A stretch of DNA of 64,000 nt from Hyphomonadaceae bacterium UBA1849 (lineage in GTDB: Bacteria > Pseudomonadota > Alphaproteobacteria > Caulobacterales > Hyphomonadaceae): positions 935,567-999,566 of the forward strand of contig DDIN01000008.1 in assembly GCA_002338565.1 (NCBI GenBank). Reading direction: 5' to 3'. The position numbers were made by a program, and so were the translations under genes. This document shows positions 51,627 to 59,791 of the stretch, piece after piece (position 1 is the stretch's first letter; every line of letters begins with the position of its first letter). The notes beneath the pieces are model-generated. The model did not search any database. It saw nothing but the letters and a program-made list of their open reading frames with translations, and had not been told where the DNA came from.

Positions 51627-52247
51627 ATGATCCAGGAAACGCGCGAAACACAAATACTGGATGCGGCTGAGGCGCTTTTAACGCGCTATGGTCTGCGCCG
51701 GGTCACGATGGACGATGTGGCCGAAGCTGTCGGGCTGTCCCGCCCGGCTGTTTATCAATATTTCAGCTCAAAAAGTGCGCTCATCACTGCGGCTTTGACC
51801 CGGTTTCATACGCGTGTTCAGGAACAGGTCGAAACGGCGCTCGCATATGACGGTCCACTGTCCGAGCAGCTAAAGCGCGCCATCATGGCACGCGACGGTC
51901 TCTATCTGGAACAACGCCTCTCTTCGGGCCAGACCCCATGGTATCTGAACACTAGCAATTCAGACATCGCCAAAGCGTTTGAGGCCGCGCAAGAGAACTA
52001 TCAGGTCATGCTACGTCGGCACATGTTCAGGGGCGGCGTATCGGCTCAATCTGCGAAGGTTGCAGCGCGCATAATCATCTCATCTTCGGCTGGCCTGATG
52101 TCTATGGTGTCCAACCAGACCGAATTCAGCAACGATCTCGATGAGTTTATTGCGCTTATACTCAATAAGGTGACACCGCGCGGTCAGTCCGAAGCGACAG
52201 TCGCTGATGGCTTGGGTGATGACGCCGCCTCGCGGATGGTGATGTAG
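51627..52247 (+). CDS. TetR-family transcriptional regulator
   Basis: A 206-residue repressor. Helix-turn-helix at about residues 25-45: VTMDDVAEAVGLSRPAVYQYF with SKSAL after it. The ligand-binding half is divergent and the ligand unknown. ATG 51627 follows GGGGG; a GTG at 51615 is in frame but less likely. The end overlaps the convergent DMT-exporter gene by 64 bases, unusually long. Likely to control a nearby gene; its target is not evident. Confidence 0.87.
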   Translation: MIQETRETQILDAAEALLTRYGLRRVTMDDVAEAVGLSRPAVYQYFSSKSALITAALTRFHTRVQEQVETALAYDGPLSEQLKRAIMARDGLYLEQRLSSGQTPWYLNTSNSDIAKAFEAAQENYQVMLRRHMFRGGVSAQSAKVAARIIISSSAGLMSMVSNQTEFSNDLDEFIALILNKVTPRGQSEATVADGLGDDAASRMVM

Positions 52248-53107
52248 AGCGTTGAGGCAACAATGATTGCCGCGCCGAGCCAGATAAGCGGGCCCGGAAA
52301 CTCCTGAAAGATCAGCCAGTCGACAACGGCAGTCATCGGCAAGCGAAGATAATCGATCGTCGACAGAAATGACGCGTCACCCTTGCTCATGCCGGTGATG
52401 TAACAGCTCTGCGCGAGAAGCCCGGCAAGCGCCATCAGGCCGATCAGCACGACATCTGCAAGATTATGCGGGTTCTCCCACTGCATGATCGCCACCGGTA
52501 GCGTAAGAATAGCTGACAGCAGATTGGCATAGGTCAGCAGGACCAGCGGTGAGTGAAATCGCGATAACGTCTTCACCAGAATAATCGCGCCGCCAAAGCA
52601 GAGCGCAGAGCCAAGCGCCAGAATGGAACCTATCTCCATATCCGCGGTCGGCCGCACCATTATGAGAACGCCGACAAAGCCGATCGCCGTCGCCATCCAG
52701 CGACGCGGGCCGACCTGCTCTTTCAGAAGAAAATAGGCAAGAATTACAATGAATAGCGATCGGGAGAACGAGATCGCATTGAACTGGGACAGCGGGATGC
52801 CGAACTCCTGCGAGTAGGCGTAGAACGCCAGCAGAAAACCCGCCGTCCCAAACAGGCTCCTGATAACAATGAGCCCTGCATGCTTTGTCTTAAATTTTGA
52901 GAGCGGCATGCGCATTAAAAGCGGCGCGACCCATACCAGAGCGATCACTGACCGGTAAAAGGCCAGAAGGCCCGGCTCATAACTTCCACTCAATAATTTC
53001 CCGAGCGCGACATGGGCAGTAAAGAGAATGCCCGAGAGAAACATCCAGAGCGCAGCTTCATACTGGCTTGATGTACGTCGCAGGAAAGTGAATGGTGATG
53101 AGAACAT
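52184..53107 (-). CDS. DMT-superfamily (EamA) transporter
   Basis: A 307-residue membrane protein with about ten helices in two EamA halves. First half: LWMFLSGILFTAHVALGKLL to ILAYFLLKEQVGPRRWMATAIG. Second half: LALGSALCFGGAIILVKTLS to VVDWLIFQEFPGPLIWLGAAII. Such proteins export amino acids or metabolites. The ATG at 53107 shares its bases with the divergent 95-residue gene's ATG. A longer frame reaches 53275 but would lie wholly inside that gene. Confidence 0.85.
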   Translation of the reverse strand: MFSSPFTFLRRTSSQYEAALWMFLSGILFTAHVALGKLLSGSYEPGLLAFYRSVIALVWVAPLLMRMPLSKFKTKHAGLIVIRSLFGTAGFLLAFYAYSQEFGIPLSQFNAISFSRSLFIVILAYFLLKEQVGPRRWMATAIGFVGVLIMVRPTADMEIGSILALGSALCFGGAIILVKTLSRFHSPLVLLTYANLLSAILTLPVAIMQWENPHNLADVVLIGLMALAGLLAQSCYITGMSKGDASFLSTIDYLRLPMTAVVDWLIFQEFPGPLIWLGAAIIVASTLYITIREAASSPKPSATVASD

Positions 53108-53393
53108 GATCGTCTTTACCCCATCTGAACTAGAGCAGATAGATGCTCTGTGGCGCGCCTGCCCGATAGACCATGTCTGGACCGGCTGGGCGTTTCCGGG
53201 CAACTGCGATGATGAGGTCTGGATTTTCCGAAACAAAGCGAACTGGCGGCGCTTTACGCTCTGCAAATCCCGCACGGCTTATTACATTTATGATGAAAAG
53301 CGCCGGATCGTTGCCAAAGCCCCGTCTCTTGAAGACCTGCTTCTCAATGTAGATGCCGTGCCGGGCATCAACGATCCGCTTCCACTCGACTAA
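53106..53393 (+). CDS. Small hypothetical protein
   Basis: A 95-residue protein with no domain I recognise. It is rich in Trp and aromatic residues (LWRACPIDHVWTGWAF, DEVWIFRNKANWRRFTLCKS) and ends PLPLD. The start is taken at 53106, overlapping the divergent transporter's start in a CATG palindrome; a GTG 18 bases upstream (53088) is an alternative. The tail region NDPLPLD is followed by the terminator hairpin of the opposite repeat-protein gene. Confidence 0.6.
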   Translation: MIVFTPSELEQIDALWRACPIDHVWTGWAFPGNCDDEVWIFRNKANWRRFTLCKSRTAYYIYDEKRRIVAKAPSLEDLLLNVDAVPGINDPLPLD

Positions 53394-53454
53394 TCGCACA
53401 TCGAATATTTGCCGGTGACGCTGTTTTGCGCCCTGAAACGCAAAAAACACCAAA

Positions 53455-53477
53455 AGGCGTCTCGGTATGAGACGCCT
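53455..53477 (-). terminator. Terminator after the 76-residue-repeat protein gene
   Basis: On the minus strand a perfect 9-bp stem (53455-53463 with 53469-53477, five-base loop) is followed by TTTTGGTGTTTTTT. It is 35 bases past the stop. Confidence 0.85.
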
Positions 53478-53511
53478 CCAGGTGGAATAGAAAAGTCTGT
53501 TTGGACCTGTC

Positions 53512-54921
53512 TTAGTAGCCGGTTGAGCAGACGCAGCCACCACCAACATTCAGGACAACCTGATTAGCACGGATTGTTTCGTACTGAGTTGGTGCAGTTA
53601 CTGTTTCTGTTACCGGGTTGTAGCGGACAACTTCGATTGGCTGGACGCGTGTTGTGACGATCGGCTGAACGATCTCACGGCGTGTTACAGCGTTGAAGTA
53701 GGTTTCGCGGTAATCTTCGCGGCGGATCTCGTTAACCTGCGGGATGTAGTTCACGCGGGTTTGTGGGATCTGAGCTTCGATCACACGGCCTGGCAGGTAC
53801 TCAGTTTCGTACACTGTTGGTGCAGTTACTGTTTCTGAACGGCCACGGATAACCTGACGCTCTACCGGCTGAACAACTGTAACTTCAACTGGTTGAACGA
53901 TGTTACGTGTTACGCGGTCAACATAAACGTCGCTGACTTCGAGAACTGTGCGGTCCTGGTACTGAGGAATAACGTTTTCCTGAACCTCTGGACGTGGGCC
54001 ATATTCTGTACGGCCTTGCAGGTACTGTTCACGGTACTCAACTGGCGCTGTGACAGTTTCAGTTTGTGGGCGAAGGATACGACGCTCTACCGGCTGAACG
54101 ATTGTGCGCTCAACTGGCTGGATGATGTCACGCTGAGTGACAACGTCGATCACTTCGTCAGAATATTCTTCAACAACAGTCTCAGTCACATCAACAGTCG
54201 TGAACTCGTCTACTGTTGGGTTTGGTGCCGGAATGACACGAACTGGCGCTGTGCGGGTCTGGTACTGAGTTGGTGCAGTTTCTTCAACAACAACCGGACG
54301 GTCGATGCGGCGCTGAACTGGAACAACTGTTGTACGAACGACAGGCTGGATGACGTCGCGGCGTGCGACTGCATCTTCGTAACGCTCAGTGATTTCTTCG
54401 CGTGTTTCGAATGTTTCCTGCGGGATCACCTGCTCTGTGATTGCTGGAACAGTGTCTTCGTCGACGATCACCGGAAGAACTTCTTCTTCATACTGGACCG
54501 GCGCAGTTTCGGTGACCGTACGGCCATCGATAACCTGACGGGTAACAGGCTGGATGAGTGTGCGCTCAACCGGCTGGATGATTTCGCGTGATGTTACGGC
54601 GTCGATGAAGGTCTCAGTTTCCTGAACCTGTGTACGCTCTGTCACGACTTCGTTGACATTCTCACAGCAGAGCTCGCTGGAAACAGCGATTTCGCTTTCA
54701 GCGCCCATATACTGGATGTCTACGTCGTTCGGGTTGATCTGAGCGCTGGCCTGACCGGACCGTGCGAGAAGATCAAGAATTTCTTGTTCGGTAAGAACGC
54801 GGGCTTCGCCACTCAGTGCGTCATAATCTACGCCGCCAACGCCACCATCGTTTCCGGCCCAAGCCGGGATAGCGGTCATAGCAAGCATGCCTGCGATCAT
54901 CAGACCATTTGCTAGTTTCAT
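53512..54921 (-). CDS. Secreted protein of five 76-residue repeats
   Basis: A 469-residue protein; ATG 54921 follows AAGGGGAA. Signal peptide to about residue 22 (MLAMTAIPAWAG). After a spacer with a Cys-Cys pair (85-86) come five imperfect repeats. Their central Pro of the I-(I/V)-Q-P core falls at 117, 193, 269, 344 and 420, that is every 75-76 residues. Each unit has the form (R-E/D)-I-I-Q-P-V-x-R-T-x-(V/I)-x-P-V-x-R followed by a (V/T)-T-A-P-x-x-Y strand. The C-terminus is GGGCVCSTGY, with two more Cys. No known domain; a fibrous or surface role is plausible. Confidence 0.8.
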   Translation of the reverse strand: MKLANGLMIAGMLAMTAIPAWAGNDGGVGGVDYDALSGEARVLTEQEILDLLARSGQASAQINPNDVDIQYMGAESEIAVSSELCCENVNEVVTERTQVQETETFIDAVTSREIIQPVERTLIQPVTRQVIDGRTVTETAPVQYEEEVLPVIVDEDTVPAITEQVIPQETFETREEITERYEDAVARRDVIQPVVRTTVVPVQRRIDRPVVVEETAPTQYQTRTAPVRVIPAPNPTVDEFTTVDVTETVVEEYSDEVIDVVTQRDIIQPVERTIVQPVERRILRPQTETVTAPVEYREQYLQGRTEYGPRPEVQENVIPQYQDRTVLEVSDVYVDRVTRNIVQPVEVTVVQPVERQVIRGRSETVTAPTVYETEYLPGRVIEAQIPQTRVNYIPQVNEIRREDYRETYFNAVTRREIVQPIVTTRVQPIEVVRYNPVTETVTAPTQYETIRANQVVLNVGGGCVCSTGY

Positions 54922-55168
54922 TTCTATTCCCCTTTGACCCTCGTCAGGCCATGCCATCACTAAATTTGCTCAACTGTGCCAAACTGGCCCAGACGAAACC
55001 CCCGTTGCAGGTCTCGTGCCCCTTTACGTTTTTATTTTTAGAACAGCCCTCGCCCTCATCCAAAAGCTTTCCCCCAATTGGAGAGTTTTGACTGGAGTAT
55101 TATACCTCAGCTTTCCTTCAGATTAACGAAATTTTAGCCAAGAATGAAAGCATAGAGAGAAAAAAACT

Positions 55169-55768
55169 CTAGTTTTTTGAGTCATCTGCATGGAATTCAA
55201 GCCGTTCCTGCAGCCTGGCGCGCACAGATGGCCACTCATCCTTCAGAATCGAAAAACACGCGATATCACGGCGTGTTCCGTCCAACATCCGCACATAAGA
55301 CCGGAAAATCCCCTCTTCCCGCGCCCCCAATTTACGGATTGCGGCGCGTGATGCGGTGTTCGCAATGTCGGTTTTGAACTCAACGCGCAGTGCACCCCAG
55401 TCAAACGCACGTCCCAGAAGGAGAAGTTTCGCCGATGGGTTGATCGCTGTTCCGCGTGAAGATGGTAAATACCAGGTGTGTCCGATCTCCAATCGGCGGT
55501 GATGGCGCGATATCGACAGAAAAGCCGTCACGCCCACAAGTTCATTTGTGGCACGGCCAATGACCGCAAATGGCACAAAATGGTCTTCGTGCGCCTCTGC
55601 CAGATATGTATCGAAATAGGTTTCCAGACGGGTTCCGGACGGCCGATAGGGCATCCAGCTCCACAGTGCGTCTTCGGTCGCCGGGCGTAGAAGACCGTCC
55701 TTATGGTCTGCGGTCAGCCGTTCGAGGCGGACCACATCATTTTCCATACTGTTGGAAAGTTTTGTCAT
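55169..55768 (-). CDS. GNAT-family N-acetyltransferase (RimJ/RimL-like)
   Basis: A 199-residue protein. ATG 55768 follows GGGGGGC. Order of motifs: VVRLERLTADHKDGLLRPA, WMPYRPSG, ELVGVTAFLSISRHHRRLEIGHTWY, and the acetyl-CoA loop region INPSAKLLLLGRAFDWGALRVEFKTDIANTASRAAIRKLGAREEG (only key parts quoted), a RimJ/L-like arrangement. The acceptor is unknown; proteins of this kind acetylate ribosomal N-termini, amines or antibiotics, and none is implied here. Confidence 0.87.
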   Translation of the reverse strand: MTKLSNSMENDVVRLERLTADHKDGLLRPATEDALWSWMPYRPSGTRLETYFDTYLAEAHEDHFVPFAVIGRATNELVGVTAFLSISRHHRRLEIGHTWYLPSSRGTAINPSAKLLLLGRAFDWGALRVEFKTDIANTASRAAIRKLGAREEGIFRSYVRMLDGTRRDIACFSILKDEWPSVRARLQERLEFHADDSKN

Positions 55769-55825
55769 TGCCCGCCCCCCATTTGGGAGGAAAAACACGA
55801 GAGGACGGGCAATGTCCAGAAATGA

Positions 55826-57421
55826 TTAAGCCGCGTTAACGTCTGCTTCCACGCTGTTGCGGATCAGGAAGTCAAAGGCAGAGAGGGAAGCTTTAGAGCC
55901 TTCGCCCATCGCAATGACGATCTGTTTATAAGGTGTCGTGGTGCAGTCACCGGCCGCCATGACACCCGGGATATTCGTTTCGCCGCGTGCATTCACCTCG
56001 ATCTCACCGCGAGGAGAGAGCTCAACGACGCCTTTCAGCCATTCGGTGTTTGGCACAAGGCCAATCTGAACGAAGATGCCTTCCAGATCGATCTGGTGAT
56101 CGGTGTTTTTGACCCGGTCTTTATAAGTAAGAGCCGTAACCTTTGTACCGTCGCCCAGAACTTCTGTTGTCTGCGCATTCGTAATGACTTTCACATTCGG
56201 CAGAGAGAAGAGCTTACGCTGCAGAACCGCATCGGCGCGAAGTTCGCTCATGAATTCGATCAGAGTGACTTCAGCAACGACGCCAGCGAGGTCGATTGCG
56301 GCCTCAACGCCGGAGTTACCGCCGCCAATGACTGCCACGCGCTTACCCTTGAAGAGTGGGCCATCACAGTGCGGGCAGTAGGCCACACCTTTATTCTTGT
56401 ACTCGTCCTCGCCTGGAACGCCCATCTGGCGCCAGCGCGCACCTGTTGAAAGCACGATGGTGCGGGATTTCACCGACGCGCCGTTCTCAAGCTTCACCTC
56501 GATCAGGCCGCCCGGTTCGGACGCCGGCACAAGCTCTGTCGCTTTCTGAAGGTTCATGATGTCGACATCATAATCCTTCACGTGCTGCTCAAGAGCCGCT
56601 GCGAGTTTCGGGCCTTCTGTGTGTGGTACGGAGATGAAGTTCTCAATACCCATAGTATCAAGCACCTGACCGCCGAAACGTTCAGCAACGACACCCGTGC
56701 GGATACCTTTACGGGCCGCATAGACCGCAGATGCTGCACCAGCCGGGCCACCGCCAACAACCAGAACATCGAAGGCAGACTTTTCGGCAATCTTCTCAGC
56801 TTCGCGAGCCGCAGCGCCGGTATCGATTTTGCCGAGAATTTCTTCAAGGCTCATACGGCCCTGCGCAAATTCCTCGCCATTCAGAAGAACGGTCGGCACC
56901 GCCATAACTTTGCGGGCTTCAACTTCTTCTTTGAACAGCGCACCATCGATAGATGTGTGCGTAATATCCGGGTTCAGAACGCTCATCAGGTTCAGAGCCT
57001 GAACGACGTCCGGGCAGTTCTGACATGACAGAGAAAAATACGTCTCAAAATGCAGTGGCTGCGCAGGCTTGAGCGCTTTCACCTGATCAATCACGTCCTG
57101 TTCGACGCGCGGCGGGTGACCGCCAACCTGAAGAAGCGCGAGAACGAGAGATGTAAACTCGTGGCCCATTGGCAGGCCAGCGAAAGTCACAGCGACGCTC
57201 GGATCATCCTTGCGGACGATCTCGAAAGACGGCGTGCGCTTGTCACCGGACGGCGTGCCATCGGTAAGCGTCACTTTATCTGAAGCGTCTGCAATGTCTG
57301 CGAGCAGACCCTTCATCTCGGAAGATTTTGGCTGCGCATCTGTATAGGCGATCAGTTCAATCGGGGTACGCAGGTTTTCCAGATAGGTTTTCAGCTGCGT
57401 CTTCATTCCAGCATCAAGCAT
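55826..57421 (-). CDS. ahpF: Alkyl hydroperoxide reductase subunit F
   Basis: NADH- and FAD-dependent reductase that recharges AhpC. The 531-residue product has an N-terminal double-thioredoxin-fold domain with its disulphide (SCQNCPD near residue 115), an FAD site (VVGGGPAGAASAVYAARKG near 204), the redox disulphide CPHC near 345-348 and an NADH-binding GGGNSGVEAAIDLAG. Starts at ATG 57421 with GGAGACC upstream. It follows ahpC by 176 bases that hold two overlapping hairpins. Confidence 0.95.
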   Translation of the reverse strand: MLDAGMKTQLKTYLENLRTPIELIAYTDAQPKSSEMKGLLADIADASDKVTLTDGTPSGDKRTPSFEIVRKDDPSVAVTFAGLPMGHEFTSLVLALLQVGGHPPRVEQDVIDQVKALKPAQPLHFETYFSLSCQNCPDVVQALNLMSVLNPDITHTSIDGALFKEEVEARKVMAVPTVLLNGEEFAQGRMSLEEILGKIDTGAAAREAEKIAEKSAFDVLVVGGGPAGAASAVYAARKGIRTGVVAERFGGQVLDTMGIENFISVPHTEGPKLAAALEQHVKDYDVDIMNLQKATELVPASEPGGLIEVKLENGASVKSRTIVLSTGARWRQMGVPGEDEYKNKGVAYCPHCDGPLFKGKRVAVIGGGNSGVEAAIDLAGVVAEVTLIEFMSELRADAVLQRKLFSLPNVKVITNAQTTEVLGDGTKVTALTYKDRVKNTDHQIDLEGIFVQIGLVPNTEWLKGVVELSPRGEIEVNARGETNIPGVMAAGDCTTTPYKQIVIAMGEGSKASLSAFDFLIRNSVEADVNAA

Positions 57422-57483
57422 GATGGGTCTCCATGTGATGGGTCGGGGACGACCGGACAGGCCATCCAAAAGAAAATCTCAGG

Positions 57484-57587
57484 CCATTGGCCGAAGATCA
57501 GGTCCCTGCAATGAGGGGCCTGATGTCAGGCCAATGGCGACTGGCACACCGGGAAGGGGTGGGGGGACGCTGTGCCAGTGCCATTGG
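57484..57587 (-). promoter_or_regulatory. Overlapping hairpins between ahpC and ahpF
   Basis: Two long inverted-repeat structures share an arm. One spans 57484-57537 (CCATTGGCC/GGCCAATGG outer arms plus an inner 11-bp pair 57497-57507 with 57514-57524). The other spans 57531-57587 (17-base arm CCAATGGCGACTGGCAC with its near complement at 57572-57587, one base missing). Because both use 57531-57537, they are mutually exclusive. No T-run follows. Location suggests mRNA processing or stabilisation of ahpC relative to ahpF. Confidence 0.6.
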
Positions 57588-57597
57588 TATCGACGGC

Positions 57598-58161
57598 TTA
57601 GATTTTGCCGACGAGGTCCAGTGAAGGAGCAAGCGTTGTTTCGCCTTCTTCCCACTTAGCTGGGCAAACTTCGCCCGGGTTGTTGCGAACGTACTGAGCA
57701 GCTTTTGTCTTACGCAGAAGCTCAGTTGCGTTACGGCCAACGCCTTCAGACGTGATTTCCATGAACTGGATGATGCCATCCGGGTCGACGAGGAATGTCG
57801 CACGGTCAGCAAGGCCAACGCCTGGGCGCATTACGTCGAAGTTGTTTGTGATTGTGCCGGACTGGTCACCAACCATGTAATAGTTGATTTTGCCGATCGC
57901 TGGCGATGTGTCGTGCCATGCTTTGTGCGAGAAGTGTGTGTCTGTAGAAACAGAGAAGATCTCGACACCGAGGTTCTGGAACTCGCCGTAAAGGTTTGCG
58001 AGGTCTTCGAGCTCGGTCGGGCATACGAATGTGAAGTCAGCTGGGTAGAAGAAGAAGATCGCCCATTTGCCACGCACGTCAGCGTCTGAAATGTCGACGA
58101 ACTGACCTTCTTTGAATGCGGTCGCGTTGAATGGTTTAATCTCTGTATTGATGAGAGCCAT
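57598..58161 (-). CDS. ahpC: Alkyl hydroperoxide reductase subunit C (2-Cys peroxiredoxin)
   Basis: Reduces H2O2 and organic hydroperoxides using the AhpF electron chain. 187 residues. The peroxidatic Cys is in TFVCPTEL near residue 47 and the resolving Cys in GEVCPAKWEEG near 166; the HDTSPAIG and NYYMVGDQSG segments match the family. Divergent oxyR begins 307 bases away, and a 23-bp palindrome lies upstream, so OxyR control is likely. Confidence 0.96.
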   Translation of the reverse strand: MALINTEIKPFNATAFKEGQFVDISDADVRGKWAIFFFYPADFTFVCPTELEDLANLYGEFQNLGVEIFSVSTDTHFSHKAWHDTSPAIGKINYYMVGDQSGTITNNFDVMRPGVGLADRATFLVDPDGIIQFMEITSEGVGRNATELLRKTKAAQYVRNNPGEVCPAKWEEGETTLAPSLDLVGKI

Positions 58162-58468
58162 GAAGTGATCCTTTCTCGGTTGGCTGGATACAGGTTGCTA
58201 TATGGTCGAGCTTGCTGCATCACACAAATTTATAATATTTATACTTGCGATAGGTTGTCTTTATCGCAGATGCCGTGGGGACAGTGCCCGAGTAACGAAC
58301 TCGGGATAGTCTGGAATTATTCTCGGTATATCGCGGCGCAGCGAAAGGATATTCTGCATATCGCCAAATATTGGAAATATCCGACCATTCAAAATATTTT
58401 GAAATACATTCGACTTCGCGGCGCTGCAGCATTCTTGATTATTTCTACAGATGCCATAAATTTTTTCT
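58162..58468. other. ahpC-oxyR intergenic region
   Basis: About 307 bases, AT-rich, without a gene. It holds the divergent promoters and the palindrome at 58246-58268. A smaller palindrome CCAAATATTGG lies near 58363. No terminator, tRNA or repeat seen. Confidence 0.5.
58246..58268. promoter_or_regulatory. Candidate OxyR-binding site
   Basis: A perfect 7-bp inverted repeat with 9-base spacer (TGCGATA ... TATCGCA), about 85 bases upstream of ahpC and 200 upstream of oxyR. LysR-type regulators bind such T-N11-A dyads; the ATAG part resembles OxyR half-sites. Inferred from position and symmetry only. Confidence 0.5.
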
Positions 58469-59389
58469 ATGATTCTTCCATCGCTCAGACAGCTCCAGTT
58501 TCTCGATGCGCTCGCAAGAGAGCGCTCCTTCTCGCGTGCCGCCGAAAGCATGCATGTCACCCAACCGACGCTCTCAACCGCTATCCGCGAACTTGAGGGT
58601 ATTCTGGGGGTACAGCTTGTGGAGCGCGAAGCACGTGGCGCGACACTGACCGCCACCGGAGCCGAAGTCGTTGACCGGGCACGCAGTCTGCTCTCAGACG
58701 CAGAAGACCTTGTGATTGCGGCCAAAGGGGCAGGGGAGCCGCTTTACGGTACGTTCCGTCTAGGCGCGATCCCGACAATCGCGCCCTTCATGCTGCCACG
58801 CGTGATGAAACACTTAAAATCCAAGTTTGATCATCTGACGCTCTATCTGCGCGAAGAACAGACTGCGCGTCTGCTGGATGATCTGCGCGCACGACGTCTC
58901 GATGCCGCGCTGATCGCTCTGCCGTATGATGCAACAGGCATCGATTCAATTCCTGTTTTCGATGACGAATTCCTGCTGGCTGCACCAAAGGGCCATCCCC
59001 TTGGAAAGGACGGCGCACTGCAGCCGGAAGACCTGGCACCGCATGATGTGCTGCTTCTGGAAGATGGCCACTGCCTGCGGGGCCATGCGCTTTCTGTCTG
59101 TCAGATGCCCACTGTACGCGATGGCGGGGAAGTGAGCGCAACCAGCCTGCATACTCTCATCCAGATGGTAGATGGCGGGCTCGGCGTCTCACTTATTCCG
59201 AAGATTGCCGCCGATGCCGGCATTGGAAACGGGCTTGATGTGAATATCCGTCCATTCTCACCGCCAGCAATCGGCCGGTCCATCGGTGTGGCATGGCGGG
59301 CAGGTTCTTCGCGAGAGTCCGATGCGCGCATTGTTGCTGAGGAAATCCGCTCGCTGTTTACGCCGGCCTATCCTGCGTCAGCAGCCTGA
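58469..59389 (+). CDS. oxyR: Hydrogen peroxide-responsive regulator OxyR
   Basis: LysR-family activator, 306 residues. N-terminal winged helix: LRQLQFLDALARERSFSRAAESMHVTQPTLSTAIRELE. The sensing cysteines correspond to Cys202 and Cys211 (LLEDGHCLRGHALSVC), nine apart like Cys199 and Cys208 of E. coli, forming the disulphide switch. It is divergent from ahpC-ahpF, which it presumably activates. Start at 58469 agrees with family length; no strong ribosome site. Confidence 0.94.
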   Translation: MILPSLRQLQFLDALARERSFSRAAESMHVTQPTLSTAIRELEGILGVQLVEREARGATLTATGAEVVDRARSLLSDAEDLVIAAKGAGEPLYGTFRLGAIPTIAPFMLPRVMKHLKSKFDHLTLYLREEQTARLLDDLRARRLDAALIALPYDATGIDSIPVFDDEFLLAAPKGHPLGKDGALQPEDLAPHDVLLLEDGHCLRGHALSVCQMPTVRDGGEVSATSLHTLIQMVDGGLGVSLIPKIAADAGIGNGLDVNIRPFSPPAIGRSIGVAWRAGSSRESDARIVAEEIRSLFTPAYPASAA

Positions 59390-59672
59390 CAAGCTTAGGC
59401 AGACGCCAGGCAAGCCAGAGCGCGCCGACAATATTTCCTAATAAGAACAGGGCAATAATGATTGGCGCTGACAGTTTTACGTTTTCTGTCAACGCGATAG
59501 GCACAGCAAGGAGCGCAAAGCCGATATAGAGATCTGCAAGGCTGACCTTGCCCCATGCAAGGCCACCGACAATGCCAAACTCATTCAGGAAATGGCCATT
59601 CATACCCGCCCATACACACATCAGGGTGAGGGCAATACCAAGCCCGGCAATCGCGATTCTCAGCAGTGTCAT
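59358..59672 (-). CDS. Small membrane protein of about three helices
   Basis: A 104-residue protein with hydrophobic segments near residues 3-22 (LRIAIAGLGIALTLMCVWA), 45-62 (DLYIGFALLAVPIAL) and 68-90 (APIIIALFLLGNIVGALWLAW). It resembles the DUF1475 type in layout, which I cannot confirm. The last 32 bases overlap the 3' end of oxyR in the opposite direction. Function unknown. Confidence 0.65.
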   Translation of the reverse strand: MTLLRIAIAGLGIALTLMCVWAGMNGHFLNEFGIVGGLAWGKVSLADLYIGFALLAVPIALTENVKLSAPIIIALFLLGNIVGALWLAWRLPKLVRLLTQDRPA

Positions 59673-59791
59673 TCGAGGTATCCTTAAACCGTTACGACTG
59701 TGTACGCTTCAACGCGCTGATCGGTTCAGGCCTTGAAGCGCTCATCAAAGAAAGCTAGCGGTTTTAGCCTGTTTGAACCGAAAGACTGGCC

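Noticed and set aside
53893..54591. Asn/Trp/Cys-rich plus-strand frame opposite the 76-residue-repeat gene
   Set aside because: It is an antisense reading of the repeats; the minus-strand gene has signal peptide, ribosome site and terminator.
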